Of a DNA stretch of 29,694 nt, positions 22,628 through 29,694 are shown in pieces. Position 1 is the first letter of the stretch. Every line of letters begins with the position of its first letter. Origin of the DNA: Hallerella sp963629575 (GTDB lineage Bacteria; Fibrobacterota; Fibrobacteria; Fibrobacterales; Fibrobacteraceae); NCBI GenBank assembly GCA_963629575.1, contig CAVGIM010000038.1, forward strand, positions 1 through 29,694, written 5' to 3'. The notes under the pieces were generated by a model. The model was not told where the DNA came from and searched no databases. It was given only the letters and a program-made list of their open reading frames with translations. Both the position numbers and the translations under genes were made by a program.

Positions 22628-23952
22628 AGATAACGGAAGCGGTCCAGTTTCTTGCCGACGAAGCGAAAAGGGAAGCGACAGCCTTTGACATTGTCGCGGG
22701 GCATTCGAAATCCGAGGGCGTTTCGGTTTTCAGGGGAAAGGTCCAGAATACGGAGATTTCCGAATCGGTCGGGGTCGGCATTCGGGCGTTCCAGGGAGAA
22801 AATCCCGGCTATGCCTACACGGAACGCTTGACCGAATCCGCCTTGCGCCAGACCTTGAAGGATGCGCTTTTGCATACGGCCTTTACGAAACCGCTGCCCA
22901 TTCGGCTGCCATTCCCGGAAAACCGTCCGCTTCGAAAACTGCCCTACAATCCGGGCCTAAAGGATGTGACGCTCTCGCAGATGGCGGAACTTTCCATGGA
23001 AATCGAGAACCGTTGCGTCGAGCTTTCCAGGGAAGTGACGAACGTGCCGTATCTGGGAACCCAGAAGGACGAAAGCTTCACGGTCTTTGCCAACTCGAAC
23101 GGCGTCTATTTCGAGCGGCGCGAAAACGGAATCGGTGCCGGGGCGGGAGTTGTCGCGGAACGCGGAAATTCGAAAAAACTGGGCGGATACGATCAGAACG
23201 CGCTTTCCTTTTCGGAACTGTCCGCGGAAAAGATCGCGCAGAAATCCGTGGAACGCGCAAGGGAACTCCTGGAACCTTCGAAAATCGCAGGCGGAAAGAT
23301 GCCGGTCGTCCTTTCGGAGCGTGTCGCCGGACAAATCGTCGGGATGTATGCGTCGTCCTTCTTTGCGGAACAGGTCCAGAAGGGGCAGTCACGCTTGCAG
23401 GGAAGGCTCGGGACAAAAGTCGCCGGGGCGAATCTCTCCCTCTATTCCGATCCGACTCGCGAGGACCTTCCCGGCGTGAGGACTTTTGACAGCGAAGGCT
23501 CCTTTGCGGAACGCGTGGCTGTCGTGGAAAACGGCGTTCTCGGGGATTTTCTCTACAATCTGGAAACGGCGGCTGTCGCCGGGCGAAAAAGCAACGGCTG
23601 CGCAGCGCGCTCCTATTCGGGGAAGGTTGGTACATCCTTTTCCAATCTTGTCGTTCTTCCCGGAGAGCGGACGACGTCGGAACTTCTGGGACTTTTTCCT
23701 CGATGCCTTCTGGTGCTTCGCCTCGAAGGAAACTCCGGGTGCAGCGCGGTCAGCGGCGAAATGAGTATCGGCGTGCAGGGAATGTATGCGGAAAACGGAA
23801 AAATTCTGCATCCGGTGGAAGGAGCGACGCTTAGCGCGAATTTCATCGATCTGCTCGAAACGCTTGTCGCTATCGGCTCCGAATACCCGGATGCCTATAC
23901 GACGCTCCAGGTTCCGGCGCTCGCGTTTCCCGAAGTTTCCGTTTCGAACTAG
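22624..23952 (+). CDS. PmbA/TldE-family protein (TldD partner type)
   Basis: The product is 442 aa and overlaps hemL by 4 bases. It matches the TldD/PmbA family: an N-terminal domain with SVFRGKVQNTEISESVGVGIRAF near 37-60, then SNGVYFERRENGIGAGAGVVAERG near 158-180 and PVVLSERVAGQIVGMYASSFFAEQVQKGQS near 228-258. The C-terminal domain has a GNSGCSAVSGEMSIGVQG stretch near 368. No HExxxH zinc motif is present, as expected for the TldE/PmbA subunit rather than TldD. In E. coli the TldD-TldE pair acts as a peptidase processing microcin precursors and the CcdA antitoxin. No tldD gene lies in this window. Cytoplasmic; substrate unknown. Confidence 0.88.
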   Translation: MKITEAVQFLADEAKREATAFDIVAGHSKSEGVSVFRGKVQNTEISESVGVGIRAFQGENPGYAYTERLTESALRQTLKDALLHTAFTKPLPIRLPFPENRPLRKLPYNPGLKDVTLSQMAELSMEIENRCVELSREVTNVPYLGTQKDESFTVFANSNGVYFERRENGIGAGAGVVAERGNSKKLGGYDQNALSFSELSAEKIAQKSVERARELLEPSKIAGGKMPVVLSERVAGQIVGMYASSFFAEQVQKGQSRLQGRLGTKVAGANLSLYSDPTREDLPGVRTFDSEGSFAERVAVVENGVLGDFLYNLETAAVAGRKSNGCAARSYSGKVGTSFSNLVVLPGERTTSELLGLFPRCLLVLRLEGNSGCSAVSGEMSIGVQGMYAENGKILHPVEGATLSANFIDLLETLVAIGSEYPDAYTTLQVPALAFPEVSVSN

Positions 23953-24048
23953 TTGCCGTTCCTGGCGAACGATTTTCCGATTTTTCTTGAAACCGGGAAT
24001 TGGGGCTGTTCATCAAAATGGCAAGGTTTTTACTCGAAAAGGTAAATC
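23953..24048 (+). promoter_or_regulatory. Intergenic region before the efflux operon
   Basis: This 96-base gap probably carries the promoter of the efflux genes. TTGAAA at 23987-23992 could be a -35, but the matching -10 (TCATCA) is poor, and the CTATATT-type core is absent. AAAAGG at 24036-24041 is a good Shine-Dalgarno site, 7 bases before the ATG. No clear operator palindrome and no adjacent regulator gene are seen. Confidence 0.35.
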
Positions 24049-25137
24049 ATGAAGAATTTTTTGGTTTTGACGTTTTCCCTTTTGTCTTTTTCGCTCGGCC
24101 TTTTCGCCTGTTCGGCTTCGGATTCCGCGGAGACAAGGGCCCAGGGGGCTTCGGCCAAGGTTTCGCGCGCGCTCCGAGTTTCGGGATACATCGCAAGGCC
24201 GGACTCCACGACAGGGACTTATTCCGCAAGCGGCGAACTTGTCGCGAAAAATCGGGTGGAACTCAGGACGGAAACATCGGGACGGCTTGCGAAACTCTAC
24301 GCTTCCGATGGAGATCGCGTTTCCAAGGGAGCCTTGGTGGCAAAGATCGACGATTCCGAATTGCGCGCGAGCCTGAAGAGCGCGGAAGCGACGCTTGAAC
24401 TCGCCAAGAAGAAGGAAGCGCGCACTCGCGCCCTCTTCGAAAAGGACGGGGCGACTGCCGAAGAACTGGAATCCGCGGAAAATGCCGTCAAGCAGGCGGA
24501 AGCTTCGAAGGAACTTCTCGAAGCGCAGAGGGCGAAGACGGAAATCCGCGCGCCCTTTTCGGGAAAGCTCGGCGTGATTCGGGTCTCGGAAGGCGCCTAC
24601 ATGTCGCTTGGATCCGAAATCGCCGTCCTTGTGGATTCCAGGGAACTCTGGACGGAATTTGAACTTCCGCAGCGCTACTCCCGCGCCCTTTCCTCCGGTG
24701 ACCGCGTGACTCTTATCGATGACGAACTGGGGACAAGCGTCGAGGCGAAAGTCCGCTTCATGGATTCCGAAATTTCGAATACGAGCCGCACGCGAAAAGT
24801 TCGCGCCATCTTGAAAAATTCAGACGGAAAGTTTATCGCGGGAGCCTTTGTCCGGGTAAATCTCGCCTTTGGAAATGGTTCGGAAATCGGAACGCCCATT
24901 CCGTCCGAGGCGGTAACGCTCGATGCGAACGGCGCCTATGTCTTTGTCGCGAAAGCGGGCAAGGCCGAACAGGTCTATGTGGAAACCGGACTTCGGACTC
25001 CGATTACGGTCAATGTTCTCCGGGGACTTTCGGCCGGGGATACGGTCATCGTATCCGGTCTGATGAACTTGCGTAGCGGCATGGGGATCGAGGTGAAGGA
25101 AATCAACAACAACATGAGCTACGAGGCGCACGAATGA
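24049..25137 (+). CDS. RND efflux periplasmic adaptor (membrane fusion protein), lipoprotein
   Basis: The product is 362 aa. Residues 1-21 form a lipoprotein signal ending in LFAC, so Cys21 is the predicted lipidated residue anchoring it to the inner membrane. The order is that of AcrA-type adaptors: first lipoyl half (VELRTETSGRLAKLYASDGDRVSKGALVAKID, near 68-100), an alpha-hairpin (about 102-160, rich in Lys, Glu and Ala), second lipoyl half (TEIRAPFSGKLGVIRVSEGAYMSLG), then a beta-barrel and membrane-proximal domain. The adaptor bridges the inner-membrane pump to the outer-membrane channel. It overlaps the next gene by 4 bases (ATGA), supporting coupled translation with its partner. Confidence 0.93.
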   Translation: MKNFLVLTFSLLSFSLGLFACSASDSAETRAQGASAKVSRALRVSGYIARPDSTTGTYSASGELVAKNRVELRTETSGRLAKLYASDGDRVSKGALVAKIDDSELRASLKSAEATLELAKKKEARTRALFEKDGATAEELESAENAVKQAEASKELLEAQRAKTEIRAPFSGKLGVIRVSEGAYMSLGSEIAVLVDSRELWTEFELPQRYSRALSSGDRVTLIDDELGTSVEAKVRFMDSEISNTSRTRKVRAILKNSDGKFIAGAFVRVNLAFGNGSEIGTPIPSEAVTLDANGAYVFVAKAGKAEQVYVETGLRTPITVNVLRGLSAGDTVIVSGLMNLRSGMGIEVKEINNNMSYEAHE

Positions 25138-28100
25138 GTCTATCGACCCTGTCCATTCGCCGTCCCGTGCTGATGACGGTTCTTGCCCTGGGCATTCTCC
25201 TTATCGGGGCCTTTGGGGCGATGAATCTGGGAATTCGCGAATATCCGAACGTCGATTCGCCGATTATCACGGTGCGTACGAGCTATTCCGGGGCGAACGC
25301 CGCCGTCGTCGAAACGGAAGTCACCGAAATTCTCGAAGCGTCCATCAACAGCGCATCGGGCATCAAGTCCCTCACATCGACCAGTTCCGACGGCAGTTCC
25401 ACGATCCGCGCCGAGTTCGAAGTGGGAACCGATCTGGAAGCGGCCGCAAACGATATTCGCGACAGGGTCTCCCGCGTGGAGCGAAAGCTTCCCGATGCAG
25501 CAGACGCTCCGGTCGTGTACAAGTCCGATTCGGATTCGGACCCGATTCTTATCGCGAGCCTTCTGTCGGACGTGCGGGACGCGATGGAACTTTCGGAAAT
25601 CGCTTCGAACCAGGTGAAGGAACGCCTCCAGACGATTCCCGGTGTCTCGGAAGTGAATCTCTGGGGCGAAAAGACTCCGGTCGTGCGGCTTTGGCTCGAT
25701 CCTCTCCGCATGAAGGCCCTGGGCGTGACCGCTTCGGAAATTTCGGCCGCCCTTTCCAAAGAGAACGAGGAGCTTCCCGCGGGAAAAATCGAAGGGCAGG
25801 CGATGGATCTTTCCGTTCGCACGCTCGGACGCCTGGAAAAGCCGACGGACTTCAACTCGGTTCCGGTCAAGGTGGCGTCGGACGGTTCCGTCATCCGGAT
25901 TGCGGACGTGGCGACCGTTCACTACGAACCGCAGGATACGCGCACCGGGTTCAAGCGGAACGGGAAGAACGTCATTGCGATTGCCCTCATCGCGCAGCCC
26001 GGTACGAACCATGTCGCGATTGCGGATGAATTTTACAAGCGCATCGAGGACATTCGCAGGGACCTGCCCTCGGATATCCAGATTCTCAGCGGCATGGATT
26101 CTTCGGTAAACATCCGTTCTTCCATCCGGGAAGTCATCGAGACGATTTTCGTTTCCTTCTTGCTCGTCATCGCCGTGATCTTTCTCTTCTTGCGGGAAGT
26201 CCGCTCGACATTCATCCCGATGGTCGTCATTCCGGTTTCGATTGTCGGAAGCTTTTTCGTTCTCTATCTTTTCGACTTTTCGATCAACGTGCTGACGCTG
26301 CTTGCGATGGTTCTTGCGATTGGGCTTGTCGTGGATGACGCAATCGTCATCGTGGAAAACATCTACCAGAAGATTGAACGCAAGATGTCGCCTCGGGCGG
26401 CGGCCGTCGCCGGGACGGACGAAATATTTTTCGCCGTCATCGCCACTTCCGTCGTGCTGATGGCCGTGTTCGTCCCGATGCTTGCGCTTGGCGGAACGAC
26501 CGGGCTTCTTTTCCGGGAATTTGTGGCGGTCATGATAGGGACTGTCGTGATTTCGACATTCTGCGCGCTGACGCTTTCGCCGATGCTCTGTTCGAAAATT
26601 CTCCGGGCGCAGAAGAAGGGATGGCTCTACCGAAAGACGGAACCTTTTTTCGAATGGCTCAACCGGATCTATGACAAGCTGCTTGGCGCCTTTTTGCGTG
26701 TCCGCGGAATCGTCTTCGTCATTATCGCTGTACTGCTTCTTGTCGCCTACTACTGCTTTACGCATCTTTCGAGCGAAATGGCTCCTCTCGAAGACAGCAA
26801 CATGTTCATGGTGAACATTTCCGCACCGGAAGGAACAGGGCTTGCGCAGACAAAGAAAATGACCGAAGCCTTTGTGGAAGAGATGACCGATCTAATGGAT
26901 TCGTCGGAATACGAGGAAATCCAGGCGGGAGCGCGTTCCGGCGGAAGCTCGATGATTCGGGTGACTCTTGTAAGCGACAAGTCGAAGCGCCGTTCCCAGA
27001 GCGAAATTGCGCGGTCCGTGCAGGTTCTCGGAGCGAGCTATCCCGATTTGCGCGTGATGGTTTTTGAACCGCAGAGCGTCAGCACGAGCCGCGGAGGCCT
27101 TCCGATACAGTTCGTCTTGCAGGCGAGCGACATCGAAACGCTTCGCTATCTGCTGCCGAAGTTTACCGCCGAAGCGGAGAAAAGCCCGGTCTTCAGCGTC
27201 GTCAATTCGAACCTCAAGTTTACGAAGCCCGAACTCCATGTGGAAATCTTGCGGGAAAAGGCCCAGGACCAGGGCGTTTCCGTCGATGACATTGCAAAGG
27301 CGATTGCGCTTTCGATGGGCGACCAGACTTATGGAGAGTATTACAAGGACGGCCGCCAGTATGACATCATCGGAGGCGTTCCCTACGAGTATCGCTCCTC
27401 GCCCTCGAAGCTAGAAGAAATCAGCGTGCGGAACGCTTCCGGGGAAATGCTTTCCATTTCGAACTTCATCTCTTACACGGAAAAGTCCGCCTCGCCGTCT
27501 CTTCCGAGGTATAACCGCTTTAGCGCGGCGACCGTTTCCGCAGGTCTCATGCCCGGGATGACGGTGGGCGACGGTGTCCTCGAAATGCGACGAATTGCGC
27601 AAAGGGTCATTCCCGATTCCCTGAATGTCCAGACGGAACTCTCCGGCTCTTCAAAGGAATACGAGGAAAGCTCGTCGGGTCTCTACATCGTGTTTCTGCT
27701 CGCGCTCGCCTGCATCTTCCTCGTTCTCGCGGGACAGTTCGAAAGCTTCCGTTCGCCCTTTGTCACGTTCTTCACGGTTCCGCTCTCGATTGCGGGTGCC
27801 ATTGTCTCCCTGTATCTATTTGGGCAGACGCTGAACATCTTTAGCGAAATCGCGCTGATTCTCCTGATTGGGCTCGTGACGAAGAACGGCATTCTGATTG
27901 TGGAATTTGCAAACCAGGTCGCTGCGCGTACGGGTTGCTCGCGTCTCGCCGCGGCGAAGAAGGCCGCCCGTCTGCGCTTTCGTCCCATTCTCATGACTAG
28001 TTTTTCGACGGTTCTCGGCGCGCTTCCGCTGATTCTCACCGGAACTCCTAGCCGCGTCGCGATGGGCGTCACCATCGTGTGCGGGCTCTCCTTTGCCACG

Positions 28101-29540
28101 TTCCTCACGCTCTTTGTCGTTCCCGCGGCCTATTCCTTCTTTGCCGGAAAGCCGGCGAAGCGGATTTCCCTGGACAGTGGCGAAGAAAACTCTTCGGGGT
28201 GGATGCGTCCTGTTTCCGCGTGTCTTCCGCTTGTTGTCCTGGGCGCGATTCTCTTTCCGCATACGGCAAGCGCTATCTCTCCCGACGAGGCTGTCCGCGT
28301 TGCGCTATCGAAGAATTCCTCGACGCGCCTTTCCGAGGAAAGCGTAAAGAGCGCCGAAGCGTCCGTGAAAAGCTCGCGCAAGGGACTTCTTCCCACGGTG
28401 GATCTTTCGCTTTCGCGCTATTACACCTATGGCGATGAATATTCCCGTTCGCAGTCCGGCGCAAGGACGGATATCGATAACGATCTGGGGCATAGCGACG
28501 CGTTCCAGCTGGCTGTCAACTATACGGTATTCAATGGCTTTGGCGACATCTCGAATCTTCGGGCGAGCAAGGCTCTTGTCGAAAGCTATCGGGCGGAACT
28601 TCGGTCGGTGCGGGAGACGCTTGCGGCAAGCGTGCTTGTGGCGTATCTGGATGCCGTCATGGCGAAGGTGTCGCTTGAACTTTCCGATTCGAACCTCTCC
28701 GTTTCCCAGGCGCGCCGGGAACTTTACAAAAATCGCCTCGCGGCTGGAAACGCGACAAGGCTCGACTACATTTCCGCACAGATGGATTTTGCGTCCGATA
28801 GCGCAAGCAATCTCTTGCGACGTTCGGCCCTCTCCGCGTCCATCCGTACGCTAGACGAGCTCCTGGGCGGTGGCTCCGTTCAAGATGCTTCCGACATCCA
28901 GGATTCCTTCGAAATCGACAGGGAACCGTATTGGAAAACGCCAGACGGCCTGGAAACGGCGAAACGGCGCGCTCTGGAAAGCAATGCGGAACTTTTTTCG
29001 GCAAGGGCTTCCTGGAACTATGCCCAGGTGAACCGGAAAACGGCAAATTCTTCGCTTTTCCCGAAGCTTGACCTGCACGGTTCCCTGAATGCGACAGCGA
29101 GCGCTTCGGAAAAGGGAAATCCCGAAAAGTCGAACCAGGAGTATTTTCGGGTTGGGGCGGCGCTTTCGTGGAACATTTTCAACGGGCTTGCGGACGATGC
29201 GAAAATGGAAACGGCGAAGATTGCGGAACGAACCGCGCAGATCCAGATGGAAAAGGTGCGCCTGAACGTGGAAACGCGCGTCGCAAACGCCGTGGACGCG
29301 CATCTCCGGGCCTTGGAATCCCTGGAAGTCGCCGAGGGTAACGACTCGCTTGCGTTCGAAATGCTTTCGCTTGGACGGGAACGCCTCAAGGAAGGACGAA
29401 TCACGAACTTCGAATTTCGCGAAACGCAAAGCCAGTGGCGCAGCGCTCGCGAAGCGCTCCTTTCGGCAAAAGTCGCTGCCGCCAAGGCCGAAATTCAGGT
29501 AAGGCTCCTGACGGGAGACGTTCTGGAAAACGGGGGCTAG
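25134..29540 (+). CDS. AcrB-type RND efflux pump fused in frame to a TolC-type outer-membrane channel domain
   Basis: A single 1468-codon frame without a stop. Residues 1 to about 1010 are a complete RND pump: first helix RRPVLMTVLALGILLIGAFGA, a periplasmic loop, the helix-4 proton-relay pair Asp401-Asp402 in GLVVDDAIVIVENI, a second periplasmic loop, and Lys917 in GLVTKNGILIVEF, as in hydrophobe/amphiphile (AcrB-like) exporters. Residues about 1011-1023 are a charged linker. Residues 1024-1047 look like a Sec signal peptide ending TASA. Residues 1048-1468 are a TolC/OEP domain with its two homologous halves (AVRVALSKNSSTRLSEESVKSA near 1053; AKRRALESNAELFSARASWNYA near 1280). Such domains are normally separate proteins. 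Whether the protein stays fused, is cleaved, or is also made from an internal start is unknown. Confidence 0.93.
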   Translation: MSLSTLSIRRPVLMTVLALGILLIGAFGAMNLGIREYPNVDSPIITVRTSYSGANAAVVETEVTEILEASINSASGIKSLTSTSSDGSSTIRAEFEVGTDLEAAANDIRDRVSRVERKLPDAADAPVVYKSDSDSDPILIASLLSDVRDAMELSEIASNQVKERLQTIPGVSEVNLWGEKTPVVRLWLDPLRMKALGVTASEISAALSKENEELPAGKIEGQAMDLSVRTLGRLEKPTDFNSVPVKVASDGSVIRIADVATVHYEPQDTRTGFKRNGKNVIAIALIAQPGTNHVAIADEFYKRIEDIRRDLPSDIQILSGMDSSVNIRSSIREVIETIFVSFLLVIAVIFLFLREVRSTFIPMVVIPVSIVGSFFVLYLFDFSINVLTLLAMVLAIGLVVDDAIVIVENIYQKIERKMSPRAAAVAGTDEIFFAVIATSVVLMAVFVPMLALGGTTGLLFREFVAVMIGTVVISTFCALTLSPMLCSKILRAQKKGWLYRKTEPFFEWLNRIYDKLLGAFLRVRGIVFVIIAVLLLVAYYCFTHLSSEMAPLEDSNMFMVNISAPEGTGLAQTKKMTEAFVEEMTDLMDSSEYEEIQAGARSGGSSMIRVTLVSDKSKRRSQSEIARSVQVLGASYPDLRVMVFEPQSVSTSRGGLPIQFVLQASDIETLRYLLPKFTAEAEKSPVFSVVNSNLKFTKPELHVEILREKAQDQGVSVDDIAKAIALSMGDQTYGEYYKDGRQYDIIGGVPYEYRSSPSKLEEISVRNASGEMLSISNFISYTEKSASPSLPRYNRFSAATVSAGLMPGMTVGDGVLEMRRIAQRVIPDSLNVQTELSGSSKEYEESSSGLYIVFLLALACIFLVLAGQFESFRSPFVTFFTVPLSIAGAIVSLYLFGQTLNIFSEIALILLIGLVTKNGILIVEFANQVAARTGCSRLAAAKKAARLRFRPILMTSFSTVLGALPLILTGTPSRVAMGVTIVCGLSFATFLTLFVVPAAYSFFAGKPAKRISLDSGEENSSGWMRPVSACLPLVVLGAILFPHTASAISPDEAVRVALSKNSSTRLSEESVKSAEASVKSSRKGLLPTVDLSLSRYYTYGDEYSRSQSGARTDIDNDLGHSDAFQLAVNYTVFNGFGDISNLRASKALVESYRAELRSVRETLAASVLVAYLDAVMAKVSLELSDSNLSVSQARRELYKNRLAAGNATRLDYISAQMDFASDSASNLLRRSALSASIRTLDELLGGGSVQDASDIQDSFEIDREPYWKTPDGLETAKRRALESNAELFSARASWNYAQVNRKTANSSLFPKLDLHGSLNATASASEKGNPEKSNQEYFRVGAALSWNIFNGLADDAKMETAKIAERTAQIQMEKVRLNVETRVANAVDAHLRALESLEVAEGNDSLAFEMLSLGRERLKEGRITNFEFRETQSQWRSAREALLSAKVAAAKAEIQVRLLTGDVLENGG
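28203..28274 (+). other. Internal signal-peptide-like segment and possible internal start joining pump and channel
   Basis: Codon 1024 is an in-frame ATG opening MRPVSACLPLVVLGAILF..., with a basic residue, a hydrophobic core and an A-S-A cleavage-type end before ISPDEAV. It would serve as an ordinary signal peptide if translation began here. GGGGTGG immediately precedes the ATG, but it is too close for a good Shine-Dalgarno site. In the full-length chain the same segment can act as a 13th membrane helix carrying the channel domain to the periplasm. Confidence 0.55.
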
Positions 29541-29559
29541 GTTTCTCGGCGAGGGGCAA

Positions 29560-29694
29560 GTCAGAGCTTAGTTGAGAGAACTTAGAGCTTAGAGACGCCG
29601 AGCGGGCTTTTTACTTTTTGCCGAAAGGCTTTTTGTCGCGGAGCGATCCGCTTTACATTTGAACCTAAACGTCTGCGAAACTCAGATCTAAGCT
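29560..29694 (+). repeat. Dispersed structured intergenic repeat, copy D (cut by window end)
   Basis: 29560-29598 is identical to 19546-19584. After an extra block (29599-29640) the match resumes with GAGCGATCCGCTTTAC and runs through ACATTT-GAACCT-AAACGT and CTGCGAAACTCAGATCTAA to the window end. Like copy A it has ACATTT where copy B has ACGTTT. Copy D starts 19 bases after the stop of the efflux fusion gene. Confidence 0.85.
29599..29640 (+). repeat. About 41-base insertion inside repeat copy D, with T-rich hairpins
   Basis: This block is absent from copies A and B. It is flanked by near-identical 9-mers (CGCCGAGCG at 29596-29604 and CGCGGAGCG at 29637-29645), like a short target duplication. 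It contains GGC followed by T5 twice. One of these forms GCC-GAAA-GGC-TTTTT (29620-29634), a minimal terminator-like hairpin downstream of the efflux gene. The stem has only 3 G-C pairs, so termination is uncertain. Confidence 0.45.

Noticed and set aside
22624..23952. Active TldD-type metalloprotease
   Set aside because: No HExxxH zinc motif is present; the sequence fits the TldE/PmbA subunit.
25140..26765. Long antisense open frame across the RND pump
   Set aside because: Extremely Arg/Asp/His-rich translation with no motifs, antisense to a clear transporter.
1..29694. Circular element (plasmid) suggested by similar sequence at both ends
   Set aside because: The end repeats are in inverted, not direct, orientation, and no replication or mobilisation gene is present.

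Overview
The window is a gene-dense bacterial segment. Codon use and GC look even throughout (judged by eye, roughly mid-50s % GC). Nearly every gene is a conserved housekeeping or envelope gene of a Gram-negative, diderm cell: kdsB implies lipopolysaccharide, and there is an RND pump with a TolC-type outer-membrane domain and type IV pilus assembly genes. The gene mix, the TATATT-type promoters and the structured AGAGCTTAG-rich intergenic repeat suggest a member of the Fibrobacterota (Fibrobacteraceae). That placement is inference from gene content; there is no rRNA or other decisive marker here. I see no CRISPR array, prophage, transposase or plasmid gene.

Layout. (1) 1-1482, minus strand: a two-gene unit with a degenerate receiver-domain protein and a glycoside-hydrolase-like TIM-barrel protein, ending inside a repeat copy. 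(2) 1522-15511, plus strand: a long, tightly packed run: thiL, pilB, pcrA/uvrD, gatC, kdsB, pyrG, comEA, pilM, a pilN-pilO-like fusion, rsmD, coaD, a rhomboid protease, a PfkB kinase and a DUF2007-like membrane protein. Many neighbours overlap by 1-26 bases. (3) recG on the minus strand (15508-17547) converges on that run and shares its CTAG stop. (4) 17712-21347, plus: an extracellular-polymer O-acetylation locus (small secreted protein, AlgI-type MBOAT acyltransferase, AlgJ/AlgX-like SGNH protein). It is split by a repeat copy and a tRNA-Arg(CCT) gene. (5) hemL and a PmbA/TldE-like gene follow with 4-base overlaps. (6) 24049-29540: a lipoprotein RND adaptor followed by one 1468-codon ORF carrying a complete AcrB-type pump and, in frame, a complete TolC-type channel domain. 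The last 150 bases are another repeat copy.

How the genes fit together. pilB, comEA, pilM and the pilN/O fusion are pieces of a type IV pilus and DNA-uptake machine scattered among housekeeping genes; pcrA and recG handle DNA unwinding. The efflux module encodes all three parts of a tripartite pump in two ORFs. The most unusual features are: the single-ORF RND-TolC fusion, with an internal signal-peptide-like segment and a possible internal start; the PilN/PilO fusion; PilB with two tandem MshEN-like (possible c-di-GMP-binding) domains; the tRNA-to-mRNA junction with an 11-base spacer; and the dispersed repeat that can fold as a three-way junction and bounds the window in inverted orientation at both ends.
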